Shown: positions 27,196 to 35,951 of the stretch, one piece after another | Layout of the letters: the number at the start of each line of letters is the position of its first letter | Numbering within the stretch: the stretch's first letter is position 1 | Origin: Arhodomonas sp052060015 | GTDB taxonomy: Bacteria; Pseudomonadota; Gammaproteobacteria; Nitrococcales; Nitrococcaceae | DNA length: 64,000 nucleotides | NCBI RefSeq assembly: GCF_052060015.1 | Contig: NZ_JBPODZ010000004.1 | Location: 1-64,000 of the forward strand | Direction of reading: 5' to 3' | Translations under genes and position numbers: made by a program | Notes under the pieces: generated by a model | What the model saw: only the letters and a program-made list of their open reading frames with translations | What the model was told of the DNA's origin: nothing | Databases searched by the model: none

Positions 27196-27813
27196 ATGGG
27201 TGGATGGGAGCGGTCGGTGGCGCTGTTGGCGGAAGGGATGCAGGCGGGAGCGGTGACGGTGCCACGGCTGGTGGTGGAGGCGGGCGAGCGCGTCGCCCTG
27301 AGTGGCCCCTCCGGCTCCGGAAAGACCCGCCTGCTACGGGCGCTCGCCGACCTGGATCCCTGGCAGGGACGACTCTCCCTGGACGGCATGGACGCCCTGG
27401 CCATGCCGGCGCCGCGCTGGCGGGCATCGGTGATGCTGGTGCCCTCGGAGAGTGCCTGGTGGGCGGATCGTGTGGGCGAGCATTTCCCGACCCGCCCGGA
27501 GGAGGACACCCTCCGAGGTCTCGGCTTCGACGCGGAGGTGATGGATTGGCCGGTGGCCCGGCTGTCGTCGGGGGAGCGCCAGCGGTTGGCCCTCCTGCGC
27601 GCGGCCGTGCGGGGGCCGCGGGTCCTGCTCCTCGATGAGCCCACCGCGAATCTCGACCATTCCAACGTCGCGGCCGTGGAGCGCTGGCTGGCATTTCTCT
27701 CGACCGAGGGGAGGGGGCAGCTCTGGGTCAGCCACGACCCCGAGCAGTTGGCGCGAATGACGGCCCGGCACTACGCGATTGGTGATGACGCCACCGTGCG
27801 GGAGCTGCGATGA
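27196..27813 (+). CDS. fetA: FetA-type ABC exporter ATPase (YbbL)
   Basis: The short 205-residue ATPase has Walker A GPSGSGKTRLLRAL, signature LSSGERQRLALLR and Walker B VLLLDEPTANLD. Its small size and coupling to a UPF0014 permease identify the FetAB pair, linked in E. coli to iron export and peroxide resistance. The ATG at 27196 follows the importer permease by 50 bases, so import and export genes may be co-transcribed. Confidence 0.83.
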   Translation: MGGWERSVALLAEGMQAGAVTVPRLVVEAGERVALSGPSGSGKTRLLRALADLDPWQGRLSLDGMDALAMPAPRWRASVMLVPSESAWWADRVGEHFPTRPEEDTLRGLGFDAEVMDWPVARLSSGERQRLALLRAAVRGPRVLLLDEPTANLDHSNVAAVERWLAFLSTEGRGQLWVSHDPEQLARMTARHYAIGDDATVRELR

Positions 27814-28625
27814 GGGTCATTCCGCTCTCCGTCTGGGACCTGGGGACCGCGGCACTGCTGGTGTTCGCCCTCGCCGGCATCGCCTGGCGGGAGCACCTCG
27901 CGGTCAGCCGCTCCCTGCTCTGGTCCGCGCTGCGGATGGTCATCCAGTTGGCCCTGGTGGCTTTGGTACTGGAGACGGTCTTCGCGCTTTCCCGCTGGTA
28001 CTGGGTAGTGCTCATCGGCCTGGCCATGCTCGCCATCGCGGCCCGCGAGGTCCACGCCCGGCAGCGTCGCCCCCTGGCCGGATGGTGGGGCTACGGCGTC
28101 GGCGCCGGGGCCATGTTCGTGGCGAGCTTCGCCACCGCTGCCCTGGCCTTGCTTGCGATGGTCCAGCCCGACCCCTGGTACCGCCCCCAATACGCCATAC
28201 CGCTGCTCGGCATGCTCCTGGGCAATACCATGAACGGGGTGGCGTTGGGGCTGGAACGGCTCACTGAAGGGGCGTGGCGTCAGCGCGGGGCCATCGAGGC
28301 GCGGCTGATGCTCGGCGAGCCCTGGCAGGTGGCCATTGCGCCGCTGCGCCGGGAGAGCATGCGCAGCGGCATGATCCCGGTGATCAACGCGATGGCTGCC
28401 GCGGGTGTGGTCAGCCTGCCCGGCATGATGACCGGCCAGATCCTCGCCGGCAGTCCGCCCGCGGAGGCGGTACGCTATCAGATACTGATCTTTCTGCTGA
28501 TCATGACCGGGACCGGCTTCGGGACGCTGCTGGCGAACCGTCTTGCCGCTCGGAGGCTGTTCGATGGCCGCAGCCGGCTGCGCCTGGACCGGTTGCGGGA
28601 GACGACGATACGGGAGGTGCGGTGA
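27810..28625 (+). CDS. fetB: FetB-type ABC exporter permease (UPF0014)
   Basis: The 271-residue protein has seven or so membrane segments and the UPF0014 landmarks IPLLGMLLGNTMNGVALGLERL and SLPGMMTGQILAGSPP. It overlaps fetA by 4 bases and the following protease gene by 4 bases. With FetA it would export iron from the cytoplasm, a counterweight to the siderophore importer encoded upstream. Confidence 0.88.
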   Translation: MRVIPLSVWDLGTAALLVFALAGIAWREHLAVSRSLLWSALRMVIQLALVALVLETVFALSRWYWVVLIGLAMLAIAAREVHARQRRPLAGWWGYGVGAGAMFVASFATAALALLAMVQPDPWYRPQYAIPLLGMLLGNTMNGVALGLERLTEGAWRQRGAIEARLMLGEPWQVAIAPLRRESMRSGMIPVINAMAAAGVVSLPGMMTGQILAGSPPAEAVRYQILIFLLIMTGTGFGTLLANRLAARRLFDGRSRLRLDRLRETTIREVR

Positions 28626-30943
28626 GGCGATTGCGGCAACCCTGGCTGGCGCTGGCGGCGTCGGCGATCATCCTGGCCGGTTGTGGGGGTGGGGACGGCG
28701 ACGGCGGCACCTCGGTGAGTGGGCGGCTGCTTGTCGCCGCCGGTATCTACGCCGATGCCCCCGACGGTGGGCGTGACGTCGCCAGTCCGGCCACCGCCAG
28801 CGGATACGCGGAGCGGCTCGGTGCGGGTGATGCCTTCCGCACCACCCTCGCGAGGGGGCAGCCGGTTTCCCTGCTCTCCGTGGACGGCAGCCGGCTCAGC
28901 CTGTCGTTGTGTCCGCTGCCGTCCGGGACCTGCGCGCTCACCCGCACCGAGACCGCCGCGCCGGTGCGTACCCTGCTGGTGCCCGCCGACGGCGACTACG
29001 AGATCACCGTGCGGGCTGAGGACCGGGCCGGGATGTACGTGCTTTCCCTGGCCGGCGGGGCGGCGGGGGCGGACATCGCGGCGGCGGCCGCCGCGTTCGT
29101 CCCCGGTGAGATCGTCCTTCGCCTGAGGGCCGGCACGTCACTGCCGCCGGGGGAGGCGCTGCGGCGCCTCGGCGGTGGGGGCGACGCCCCCAGGCTGTTG
29201 CGCCTCGGCGATCCCGGCAGCGGTGCCGCCCTTCAGCGCCTGGGTGTAGAGGCCAGCGGTGCCGGTCGGCTGGAGACCCTGCGGGTGGTGGCGCGGTTGC
29301 GCCGGCATCCGGGGGTCCGCTACGCCGAGCCCAACTATATCTGGGAACGCCGGCGTATCCCCAACGATCCCCGCTATCCGGAGCAGTGGCACTATCCGGA
29401 GCTCGCCCTGCCGACGGCCTGGGACTCGGGCATCGGTACCGGCGCCGACGTTACTGTGGCGGTGGTGGATGACGGGATCCGGCCCCACGAGGACCTGCAG
29501 GGCCGCATCCTGTGGGAGGAGGGCTTCGATTTCGTCTCCAGCCCCCTGTTCTCCAATGACGGTGACGGTATCGATCCGGATCCCACGGATCCCGCCCTGG
29601 ACGGCGTGACCCACGGTACCTCGGTGGCCGCACTGGTGGCGGCGGCCACTGACAATGCCCTGGGCGTGGCCGGCGCCTCCTGGGACGCGGCGCGGATCCT
29701 CCCCGTGCGTGTCGCCAGCGCCGGTGGCGCCACGCTGGCGGATGCCATCAACGGGGTGCGCTACGCCGCGGGCCTGTCCTCACCGGCCGGCCCCGAGGTG
29801 GCCGAGCCGCGGGCGGATATCGTGAACATCAGCCTCGGCGGTCCCGGCGGTGAGGCCGAGGCCGTGGAGTTCGAGGCGGTCCGGGCGCGGGGCGTGGTGG
29901 TGGTCTCCGCCGCCGGCAACAGCGGCGATGCCACGCCCAGCTTCCCGGCGGCCCATGCCAGCGTCCTGGGCGTGGGGGCGACGGTGCGTGGTGGTGATCG
30001 TGCCGCCTATTCCACGATCGGCGAGTCCGTGTCTCTGACCGCCCCCGGGGGAGACGCCGCCAGCGGCGTGCTCACCGCCAGCGGCGACCGCGCCTACGAC
30101 ACCATGGCGGGCACCTCCTTCGCCGCGCCCCAGGCCGCGGGCGTGTTTGCCCTGATGATGGCCCAGCATCCGCGGCTTAGCCCGGAGGATCTGGAATGCG
30201 GCCTGCGTGCCGGGGCCCTGACCGATGGGGTGGCGGATGTCCGCGATCCCTCCCTCGGTTACGGACGGCTGGATGCCGCCGCTGCGGTGGATTATGCCGC
30301 GGGCATCGCGAACGGTCGTATCGTGCCGGAGCCACGCCTCGATGCGGTGCCCGCCACGGTGGACTTCGGTCAGCTCCGTAATGGGTTGGGCCTTGATCTG
30401 CGGGTGCTCTGTGGTACCGACCCGATCTCGGGGCCGCCGCGGGCGAATGCAGGCTGGCTCACTGTGCTCCCGGCGGAGGGTGTCGGGGCGTACCGGCTGG
30501 AGGTGGACCGCTCGGCGCTGATGCCGGGCGTGAATCGTACTACCATGACCGCGTCCACGGTCGGCGGCCGTCGGCTCGATATCCCGGTGACGGCCGTGGG
30601 TGGCGAGCCGCCACCACCGGACGCCGGGGTCCAGTACGTGCAGCTGCGCCCCGCGGACGCCGGTCCCGAGGAGGCGCCCATGCGCGAGCAGCGCCTGGAT
30701 GCCGACGGCGGCTACACCTATACTTTTTCGGGCCTGGAGCCGGGGTCCTATCGGCTTCTGGCCTCCAGCGATCTGGATGCCGACGGCTGGTTGTGCGAGC
30801 CCGGCGAAGTCTGTGGTGGCTGGCCGGATGGTCCGGTGGCTGAGCCATTTACTCTGACGGAGGGGGAGGAGCGCACCGGCATGAACGTCCGGGTGGCGCC
30901 GCTGTCGCCCCTGACGCCGGTGGCGGCCCGCGAGCGGAGGTAG
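28622..30943 (+). CDS. Subtilisin-like (S8) protease lipoprotein
   Basis: The 773-residue protein has a lipobox LAGC (Cys21). An inhibitor-I9-like prodomain follows (about 155-245). The S8 catalytic domain (about 265-560) has the triad Asp283 (AVVDDGI), His331 (VTHGTS) and Ser499 (AGTSFAAP). The C-terminus holds a beta-sandwich region (about 565-665) and a carboxypeptidase-regulatory-like segment (about 670-755). It should be exported and lipid-anchored. GTG 28622 overlaps the fetB stop and gives the lipobox at the right place; the frame is open further up inside fetB. A PrcB-like lipoprotein follows directly. Confidence 0.88.
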   Translation: MRRLRQPWLALAASAIILAGCGGGDGDGGTSVSGRLLVAAGIYADAPDGGRDVASPATASGYAERLGAGDAFRTTLARGQPVSLLSVDGSRLSLSLCPLPSGTCALTRTETAAPVRTLLVPADGDYEITVRAEDRAGMYVLSLAGGAAGADIAAAAAAFVPGEIVLRLRAGTSLPPGEALRRLGGGGDAPRLLRLGDPGSGAALQRLGVEASGAGRLETLRVVARLRRHPGVRYAEPNYIWERRRIPNDPRYPEQWHYPELALPTAWDSGIGTGADVTVAVVDDGIRPHEDLQGRILWEEGFDFVSSPLFSNDGDGIDPDPTDPALDGVTHGTSVAALVAAATDNALGVAGASWDAARILPVRVASAGGATLADAINGVRYAAGLSSPAGPEVAEPRADIVNISLGGPGGEAEAVEFEAVRARGVVVVSAAGNSGDATPSFPAAHASVLGVGATVRGGDRAAYSTIGESVSLTAPGGDAASGVLTASGDRAYDTMAGTSFAAPQAAGVFALMMAQHPRLSPEDLECGLRAGALTDGVADVRDPSLGYGRLDAAAAVDYAAGIANGRIVPEPRLDAVPATVDFGQLRNGLGLDLRVLCGTDPISGPPRANAGWLTVLPAEGVGAYRLEVDRSALMPGVNRTTMTASTVGGRRLDIPVTAVGGEPPPPDAGVQYVQLRPADAGPEEAPMREQRLDADGGYTYTFSGLEPGSYRLLASSDLDADGWLCEPGEVCGGWPDGPVAEPFTLTEGEERTGMNVRVAPLSPLTPVAARERR

Positions 30944-30944
30944 G

Positions 30945-31430
30945 GTGTTGCTGGAAAAGATCCTTGCCGCAGTGTTGGCAGTGGGGCTCGTACTCGGGGT
31001 GAGTGCCTGCCATGCCCTGCCCGGGGAGGCCGGTGGTGGCAGCGTGAGCGTGCTCGGGCGCTCGCCGCAATGCGAGCCCGGTGCACGGGGCGGGATCTGG
31101 TTGGCGGAGGCGAACGAGGCGGCCGTTTTCGATCCGCCGCTGAACGCCGACGCCGTGGCATCCGTGGATTGGTCCCGGGAGGGGGTGCTGATCTACCGGA
31201 TGGGCCGGCAGCCCAGCGGCGGCTTCGGTCTTTCCCTGGTGGAGGCTCGGCGGGAGGATGGGTTCCTGGAGGTGGTGCTGCGCGAGCGCACACCGCCGCC
31301 GACGGGGCTGGTACCTGCGGTGATCACCCATCCCTGCATCGCGCTGCGGGTGCCGAGCCGGGGGCTCGAGCGTATCCGCGTCGTTGATCCCGCCGGCCGC
31401 GAGAACGACCATCTTACGCTGGAACGCTGA
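30945..31430 (+). CDS. PrcB-like lipoprotein partner of the S8 protease
   Basis: The 161-residue protein has a lipoprotein signal ending VSAC (Cys22). The second half (about 85-155) has the PrcB C-terminal-domain look: a GGFGLSLVEAR strand, LEVVLRERTPPPTGLVPAV and a THPC.ALRVP end. In Treponema denticola, PrcB is the small lipoprotein of the dentilisin complex, whose protease PrtP is also a subtilisin-like lipoprotein. Start GTG 30945 follows the protease stop by one base with GGAGG upstream. Domain assignment is from memory of the pattern and needs a profile search. Confidence 0.6.
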   Translation: MLLEKILAAVLAVGLVLGVSACHALPGEAGGGSVSVLGRSPQCEPGARGGIWLAEANEAAVFDPPLNADAVASVDWSREGVLIYRMGRQPSGGFGLSLVEARREDGFLEVVLRERTPPPTGLVPAVITHPCIALRVPSRGLERIRVVDPAGRENDHLTLER

Positions 31431-31475
31431 TCCCGTATCCCCTGAGCCGCTTTGCCTGGAGGCCGCGGCCTTGGG

Positions 31476-32351
31476 CTACGGGAACGTGCCGCTTCCCACC
31501 GCCATGGCCCGCGCCAGCAGCGGCGGCGGCGCCAGCGCGCCGCGGTGAACCCCGGGGCTGTAGTATTGGGTAGGGAAGGGCATCGCCGCGGCATCCGCCT
31601 CTCGGAAGCAATCCACCGGCACGCCCTTGCCCGCGAGGGTGGCGCTCCACCAGCCGCCCGGATAGCTCGGTACCGGGAAGGGCAAGGTGGCCCGCTGGGC
31701 GAACCCCGCCTCGGCGAGGGCGGTGTGGAGGTTCCGGATGATGCCCTCGCCATGGAGCAGCGGAGACTCGCTTTGCTGGACCAGCACCCCGCCGTCGGCC
31801 AGGATCCGATGCACGTCGGTGAGGAAGGCGGCCCCGAACAGCCCCTCGGCGAAACCCACTGGGTCGGTGCTGTCGATGATCACCACGTCGAAGGCCCCGC
31901 CAGCGGCGTCCCGTACGTAGGCCACCCCGTCGGCGAAACGGAGCTCCGCCCGGCGGTCGTCGTTGGCCTCGGTAAGCTCCGGGAAGAAGCGCTCGGCGGC
32001 CCGGGTCACGGCCTCGTCGATATCCACCTGCACCGCCTGCTCGACCGCCGGGTGACGAAGTACCTCGCGCAGGGTGCCGCAGTCACCGCCGCCGATGATC
32101 AACACCCGTCGCGGCTCGGGGTGGGTGAACAGCGCCGGGTGGCTCATCATCTCGTGATAGAGGAAGTTGTCGCGACTGGTCAGCATGACGCAACCGTCCA
32201 GGGTCATGAGATTGCCCCAGTGGCTCGTCTCGAAGACCTGCAGGTGCTGGTAGGGGGTGTGCTCATCCAGCAGGGTCCGGCGCACCCGTAGCGAGAACGC
32301 CACCCCCTCGTCTTCATAGGCCTCGGAGAACCAGTGCTCGTCCAAACTCAT
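31476..32351 (-). CDS. speE: Polyamine aminopropyltransferase (spermidine synthase)
   Basis: The 291-residue protein has an N-terminal beta-strand domain (1-65), then the S-adenosyl binding core RRVLIIGGGDCGTLREVL and the catalytic Asp region DVVIIDSTDPVGFAEGLF. It transfers an aminopropyl group from decarboxylated S-adenosylmethionine to putrescine. The QHLQVFETSHWGN stretch is typical of bacterial SpeE. speD is not in the window. Confidence 0.93.
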   Translation of the reverse strand: MSLDEHWFSEAYEDEGVAFSLRVRRTLLDEHTPYQHLQVFETSHWGNLMTLDGCVMLTSRDNFLYHEMMSHPALFTHPEPRRVLIIGGGDCGTLREVLRHPAVEQAVQVDIDEAVTRAAERFFPELTEANDDRRAELRFADGVAYVRDAAGGAFDVVIIDSTDPVGFAEGLFGAAFLTDVHRILADGGVLVQQSESPLLHGEGIIRNLHTALAEAGFAQRATLPFPVPSYPGGWWSATLAGKGVPVDCFREADAAAMPFPTQYYSPGVHRGALAPPPLLARAMAVGSGTFP

Positions 32352-32404
32352 TCCGTGTTCCCAATCGTGGATCGGCGGGGAGTTTACTACTCGTAGCGGC
32401 TGTT

Positions 32405-32462
32405 TGGCAGGAACGACCCACGGATAGATACGGATACCCTATCCGTTTCCATCGGTGCTCAT
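32405..32462. repeat. Degenerate intergenic inverted-repeat element, copy 1
   Basis: The left arm CCACGGATAGATACGGAT closely resembles the left arm of the element at 51639 (CCACGGATCGACACCGAT). It contains an internal palindrome GGATACCCTATCC. It fills the speE-cobQ gap and has no coding potential. Confidence 0.4.
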
Positions 32463-32469
32463 CGGTCGC

Positions 32470-33927
32470 TTACTCACGATGTCCACTCACCGCGACAAGC
32501 AGGGCGTCCAGGTCCAGTTCGGCCTCCACGGCGTCGGCGAGCCGGTCGATGCCCGCCTCGCGCTGGGCGGTGTAGTCGGTGGTAACCGGGGCGGCGACAC
32601 CGGCCCAGCGCAGCAGCGCGGCGCGCGCCTCGGGGTGCTCGAAGACCCCGTGCAGGTAGGTGCCGGCCACCTGGCCGTCGGCGCTGACGGCGCCGTCCGC
32701 AATGCCGTCCGGGAGGTGCGCGAACGGCCTTTTCCGATCGCCGCCGGCGGTCTCGCCCATGTGGATCTCATAGCCCTCCACGGCGGCGCCGCCGTGGAGG
32801 GTCCCCCGGACCCGGGCGAGGCGCTTCCCCGCCGTGAGGGCCGTGGTGACGTCCAGCCAGCCCAGGCCCGCGCCGGACCCCGCCGGGCCCTCGACGCCCT
32901 CGGGGTCGGCGATCCGGGTGCCGAGCATCTGGTAGCCGCCGCAGATGCCGAGCACCCGGCCTCCGTAGCGCAGGTGTGGGGCGAGGTAGTCGGGCCAGCC
33001 CTGGTCCCGGAGCCAGTCCAGATCGGCGCGCACGGACTTGCTGCCGGGCAGGATCACCAGGTCCGCGGGCGGTGGGGTCTCTTCGGGGCCCACCAACTGG
33101 ACGGACACCTGGGGATGCAGGCGCAGCGGGTCCAGATCCGTATGGTTGCTGATCCGCGGCAGGGCCGGAACCACCACCCGCAGCCCCGTGCCTTCGGCGG
33201 GGCGGTCGGGTAGGGCGTCCTCTGCCTCCAGGTGCAGGCCGTGGAGATAGGGCAGCACGCCGAGCACCGGCACGCCGGTGTACTCGCTGAACCACGCGAG
33301 CCCTGGATCCAGCAGGGCGCGGTCGCCGCGGAAGCGATTGATCACCACGCCGGCGATTCGGGCCCGCTCGCTCGCGGACAGCAGCGCCAGGGTGCCCACC
33401 AGGGTGGCGAATACGCCGCCGCGGTCGATATCGGCGACCAGCACCACCGGGCAGTCCACCGCCTCGGCGAAGCCCATGTTGGCGATGTCCCCTTCGCGGA
33501 GGTTGATCTCGGCGGGGCTGCCGGCGCCCTCCGCGATGATCCACCGATACCGGTCGGCGAGTCGGGCATGGGCCGCCAGGACGGTTCGCCGGGCGGTGCG
33601 CTTGTATTCATGGTAGTCGAGGGCGTCCATGTGGCCGTGGGCACGCCCGGCGAGGATCACCTGGGCACGGCGGTCGGCGCTTGGCTTTAGCAGCACCGGG
33701 TTCATATCGGAGTGGGGCTCCAGGCCACAGGCGCGGGCCTGTGCCGCCTGGGAGCGGCCGATCTCGCCGCCGTCGACGGTCACCGCGCTATTCAGCGCCA
33801 TGTTCTGGGGCTTGAACGGGGCCACATCGAGGCCCCGCCGGGCGAAGGCCCGGCACAGGCCCGTGGTCACGGCGCTCTTGCCGGCGTCGGAGGTGCAGCC
33901 CTGCACCATTAGGGTGGCCGCGCTCAC
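32470..33927 (-). CDS. cobQ: Cobyric acid synthase CobQ
   Basis: The 485-residue glutamine amidotransferase has an N-terminal P-loop-like MVQGCTSDAGKSAV, the substrate region PFKPQNMALNSAV, and a C-terminal GATase domain with nucleophile Cys in LGICGGYQML and His in GTYLHGVFEH. It amidates four side chains of adenosylcobyrinic acid a,c-diamide. GTG 33927 overlaps the btuF stop and gives the standard N-terminus, although the frame stays open to 34086. It is the last gene of the riboswitch-controlled operon. Confidence 0.95.
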   Translation of the reverse strand: MSAATLMVQGCTSDAGKSAVTTGLCRAFARRGLDVAPFKPQNMALNSAVTVDGGEIGRSQAAQARACGLEPHSDMNPVLLKPSADRRAQVILAGRAHGHMDALDYHEYKRTARRTVLAAHARLADRYRWIIAEGAGSPAEINLREGDIANMGFAEAVDCPVVLVADIDRGGVFATLVGTLALLSASERARIAGVVINRFRGDRALLDPGLAWFSEYTGVPVLGVLPYLHGLHLEAEDALPDRPAEGTGLRVVVPALPRISNHTDLDPLRLHPQVSVQLVGPEETPPPADLVILPGSKSVRADLDWLRDQGWPDYLAPHLRYGGRVLGICGGYQMLGTRIADPEGVEGPAGSGAGLGWLDVTTALTAGKRLARVRGTLHGGAAVEGYEIHMGETAGGDRKRPFAHLPDGIADGAVSADGQVAGTYLHGVFEHPEARAALLRWAGVAAPVTTDYTAQREAGIDRLADAVEAELDLDALLVAVSGHRE

Positions 33928-34796
33928 GGCCTTTGCTCCCGGGCGGCCTGCAGCGCATCGCAGACTGCCTGCGCACCTTGGACAAGCCGCGGGGAGGCCC
34001 GGTGGATGAGGTCCGGGTCCAGGTGGAAGAGATTGCCCCGGCGCACCGCGGTAAGCGCCTCCCATTGCCGCCACTCCTCCAGCCAAGGTGGGCGCTGGGC
34101 GTCCCGGCCGGCGGCGAGGATGGCCTCGGGATCGGCGGCGAGCACCGCCTCGGTGCCCACCCGCGGGGCCAGTGTCTCCAGCCCGGCGAAGATGTTGCGT
34201 CCCCCACAGAGCTCGATGACCCGGCTGATCAGGTGCTCGCCGTTGACGGTGATCATCGGCCGGTGCCAGATCTGGAAGAACACTGGGACCTCCGGGGCAT
34301 TGGCGTAACGCCGGGCCAGCCGTGCCCGCTCCCGGCGGAACTCCCCAGCTGCCGACTGGGCCGTCTTATCGGCGCCGGTGAGCCGGCCGAGACGTTCCAC
34401 GGTGGCCGGGATATCGTCGATCCGCCGTGGCTCGCTGACGAACACCGTCAGCCCAAGATCACGAAGCCGTTGCACGGTATTCGTCCCGTTGCCGCTCGCC
34501 CAGGCCACAACCAGGTCCGGTTCGAGGCCGAGGATGCGCTCGTAGTCGACGGCGTCGTAGCTGCCTACCCGGGGGATCTGCCGCGCCGCCGGTGGGTGAT
34601 CGCTGTAGCTGACGGTGCCGACGATGCGCTCCCCCGCCCCGATGGCGAAGAGCATCTCGGTGGCATGGGGCGCGAGACTGACGATTCGGTCCGCCGGCCC
34701 GGGCAGTTCGATTCGGCGGCCATCGTCGTCCACGGCCTCCACCGCCGCTGCGACGGTGGCGTGGAGCAGGAGCACGACGGCAAGCAGGTTCCTCAT
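33924..34796 (-). CDS. btuF: Cobalamin-binding periplasmic protein BtuF-like
   Basis: The 290-residue family-III solute-binding protein has a signal peptide (about 1-19, ending VAAAVEA). The motifs RIVSLAPHATEMLFAIGAG and VGSYDAVDYERILGLEPDLVVAW are those of BtuF. It should capture vitamin B12 in the periplasm for a BtuCD-type importer; a candidate BtuCD pair lies at 49182-50929. ATG 34796 overlaps the end of the cobC stump. Position in the riboswitch operon supports B12 over iron ligands. Confidence 0.88.
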   Translation of the reverse strand: MRNLLAVVLLLHATVAAAVEAVDDDGRRIELPGPADRIVSLAPHATEMLFAIGAGERIVGTVSYSDHPPAARQIPRVGSYDAVDYERILGLEPDLVVAWASGNGTNTVQRLRDLGLTVFVSEPRRIDDIPATVERLGRLTGADKTAQSAAGEFRRERARLARRYANAPEVPVFFQIWHRPMITVNGEHLISRVIELCGGRNIFAGLETLAPRVGTEAVLAADPEAILAAGRDAQRPPWLEEWRQWEALTAVRRGNLFHLDPDLIHRASPRLVQGAQAVCDALQAAREQRP

Positions 34797-34972
34797 GGGT
34801 TGACCTCCCCCAGGGCGGTGTCCAGGCGCTGCCAACCGGCGAGGCTGGCAGGCAGCCCGAAGCACAGCCCCGACGGGTCGTCGAAGGCCCGGACCAGGAC
34901 GGTGCGCCGCGCGAGCGCTGCAGCGCGCCGCCGCAGCCTGGACTCGGCCACCGTGCTCGATCTCATGCTCAC
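34793..34972 (-). pseudogene. cobC: 3' stump of cobC (threonine-phosphate decarboxylase)
   Basis: A 59-codon frame starts at GTG 34972, overlapping the cbiB stop, and ends overlapping the btuF start. It reads as the C-terminal tail of an aminotransferase-fold CobC/CobD: TVLVRAFDDPSGL, then FGLPASLAGWQRLDTALGEV. Full-length enzymes have about 330-360 residues and include the PLP-lysine; all of that is missing here. The usual Arg in LRFGLP is Cys. The coupling overlaps on both sides are intact, so the deletion kept the operon structure. Confidence 0.72.
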
Positions 34973-35868
34973 GCAAGGCAGGCCCCCACGGTGAGGGCAA
35001 CGAGCCAGGCGGCGGTACCCCGGTCCACCAGGGCGATGGCGCGGTTCAGGTCGCGGCTATCGGGGGCGGGGCCGGCGCCTAGGGCCGGCCGCTGTTGGTG
35101 CACGCCGTGGTAATGGGCGGGGCCGCCGAGGCGCACGCCCAGGGCCCCGGCACCGGCGCCCATGACCGCCCCGGCGTTGCCGCTCGGCCAGACGCGCGCC
35201 CCGGCGAGGCCGTCTCGCCAGCCGCCGTGCCTGGTGCCGAGCAGGGCGTAGGTGGCCGCCGTCAATCGTGCGGGGAGAAAGCCGAGGGCGTCGTCCAGCC
35301 GCGCGGCGGGGGTACCGAAGCGTGCGAACCGTGCATCGCGATGGCCCCACAGGGCGTCCAGCGTGTTGGCGAGGCGGTAAACGACGACGCCGGGGGGGCC
35401 GGCGACGACGAACCAGAACAAGGTGCCGAAGACCGCGTCATGGCCGTTTTCCAGCACCGACTCGGTCGCCGCGGTGGCACAGCCGTCGGTGTCGAGACCA
35501 TCGGTGTCGCGCCCCACCATCCGCGCGGTCGCCGTCCGGGCCGCGGGGACATCGCTGGCGGCCAGCGGCGCCGCCACCGCGGTACCATGAGCGGCGAGGC
35601 TGCCGCCGCCCAGGGCCAGCCAGAGCAGGGCGACGGAAACCGCGGGGCCGGCCACCGGCAGCGCGGCCAGCAGCCAGGCGAGCAATGCCGGCGGCCCGAG
35701 CAGGGTAGCCACCGCCAGCGCGCCGCACAGTAGTGGCCGGCGGCCGTGGTTGAGCCGGGCCTCCAACGATGCCGCGGCCGCGGCGAAGGCGTTGAGCGGG
35801 TGGCGCCGCGGCTCGGGAAGCAGCCGGTCCAGCGCCACTGCCAGGGCGCAGGCCAGGGCCACGCTCAC
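34969..35868 (-). CDS. cbiB: Adenosylcobinamide-phosphate synthase CbiB
   Basis: The 299-residue membrane protein of the CbiB/CobD family begins VALDRLLPEPRRHPL and contains DTDGLDTDGCATAATESVLENGHDAVFGTLFWF, with the ENxxDA core. It joins the aminopropanol arm to adenosylcobyric acid. Start GTG 35868 overlaps the stop of the cobO stump. Because the neighbouring cobC is broken, the aminopropanol phosphate donor must come from another gene or another route. Confidence 0.93.
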   Translation of the reverse strand: MSVALACALAVALDRLLPEPRRHPLNAFAAAAASLEARLNHGRRPLLCGALAVATLLGPPALLAWLLAALPVAGPAVSVALLWLALGGGSLAAHGTAVAAPLAASDVPAARTATARMVGRDTDGLDTDGCATAATESVLENGHDAVFGTLFWFVVAGPPGVVVYRLANTLDALWGHRDARFARFGTPAARLDDALGFLPARLTAATYALLGTRHGGWRDGLAGARVWPSGNAGAVMGAGAGALGVRLGGPAHYHGVHQQRPALGAGPAPDSRDLNRAIALVDRGTAAWLVALTVGACLA

Positions 35869-35951
35869 TACAGCTCCACCCCCTTCTGGGCGCGAATGCC
35901 GGCCTTGAAGGCGTGCTTGACGACGTCTACCACGGCGTCCGACGCGTTCAC
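35868..35951 (-). pseudogene. cobO: 3' stump of cobO/btuR (cobalamin adenosyltransferase)
   Basis: 27 codons between the btuB stop and the cbiB start end in VVKHAFKAGIRAQKGVEL. This is the conserved C-terminus of CobO/BtuR-type corrinoid adenosyltransferases, normally about 200 residues long. The GTG at 35951 overlaps the btuB stop and the TAG overlaps the cbiB GTG. The catalytic part is gone. A different, PduO-type adenosyltransferase at 47270 could supply the activity. Confidence 0.75.

Noticed and set aside
33927..34086. N-terminal extension of CobQ up to 34086
   Set aside because: The extension is Pro/Gly-rich and lies inside btuF; GTG 33927 gives the family N-terminus and a 4-base overlap with the btuF stop.
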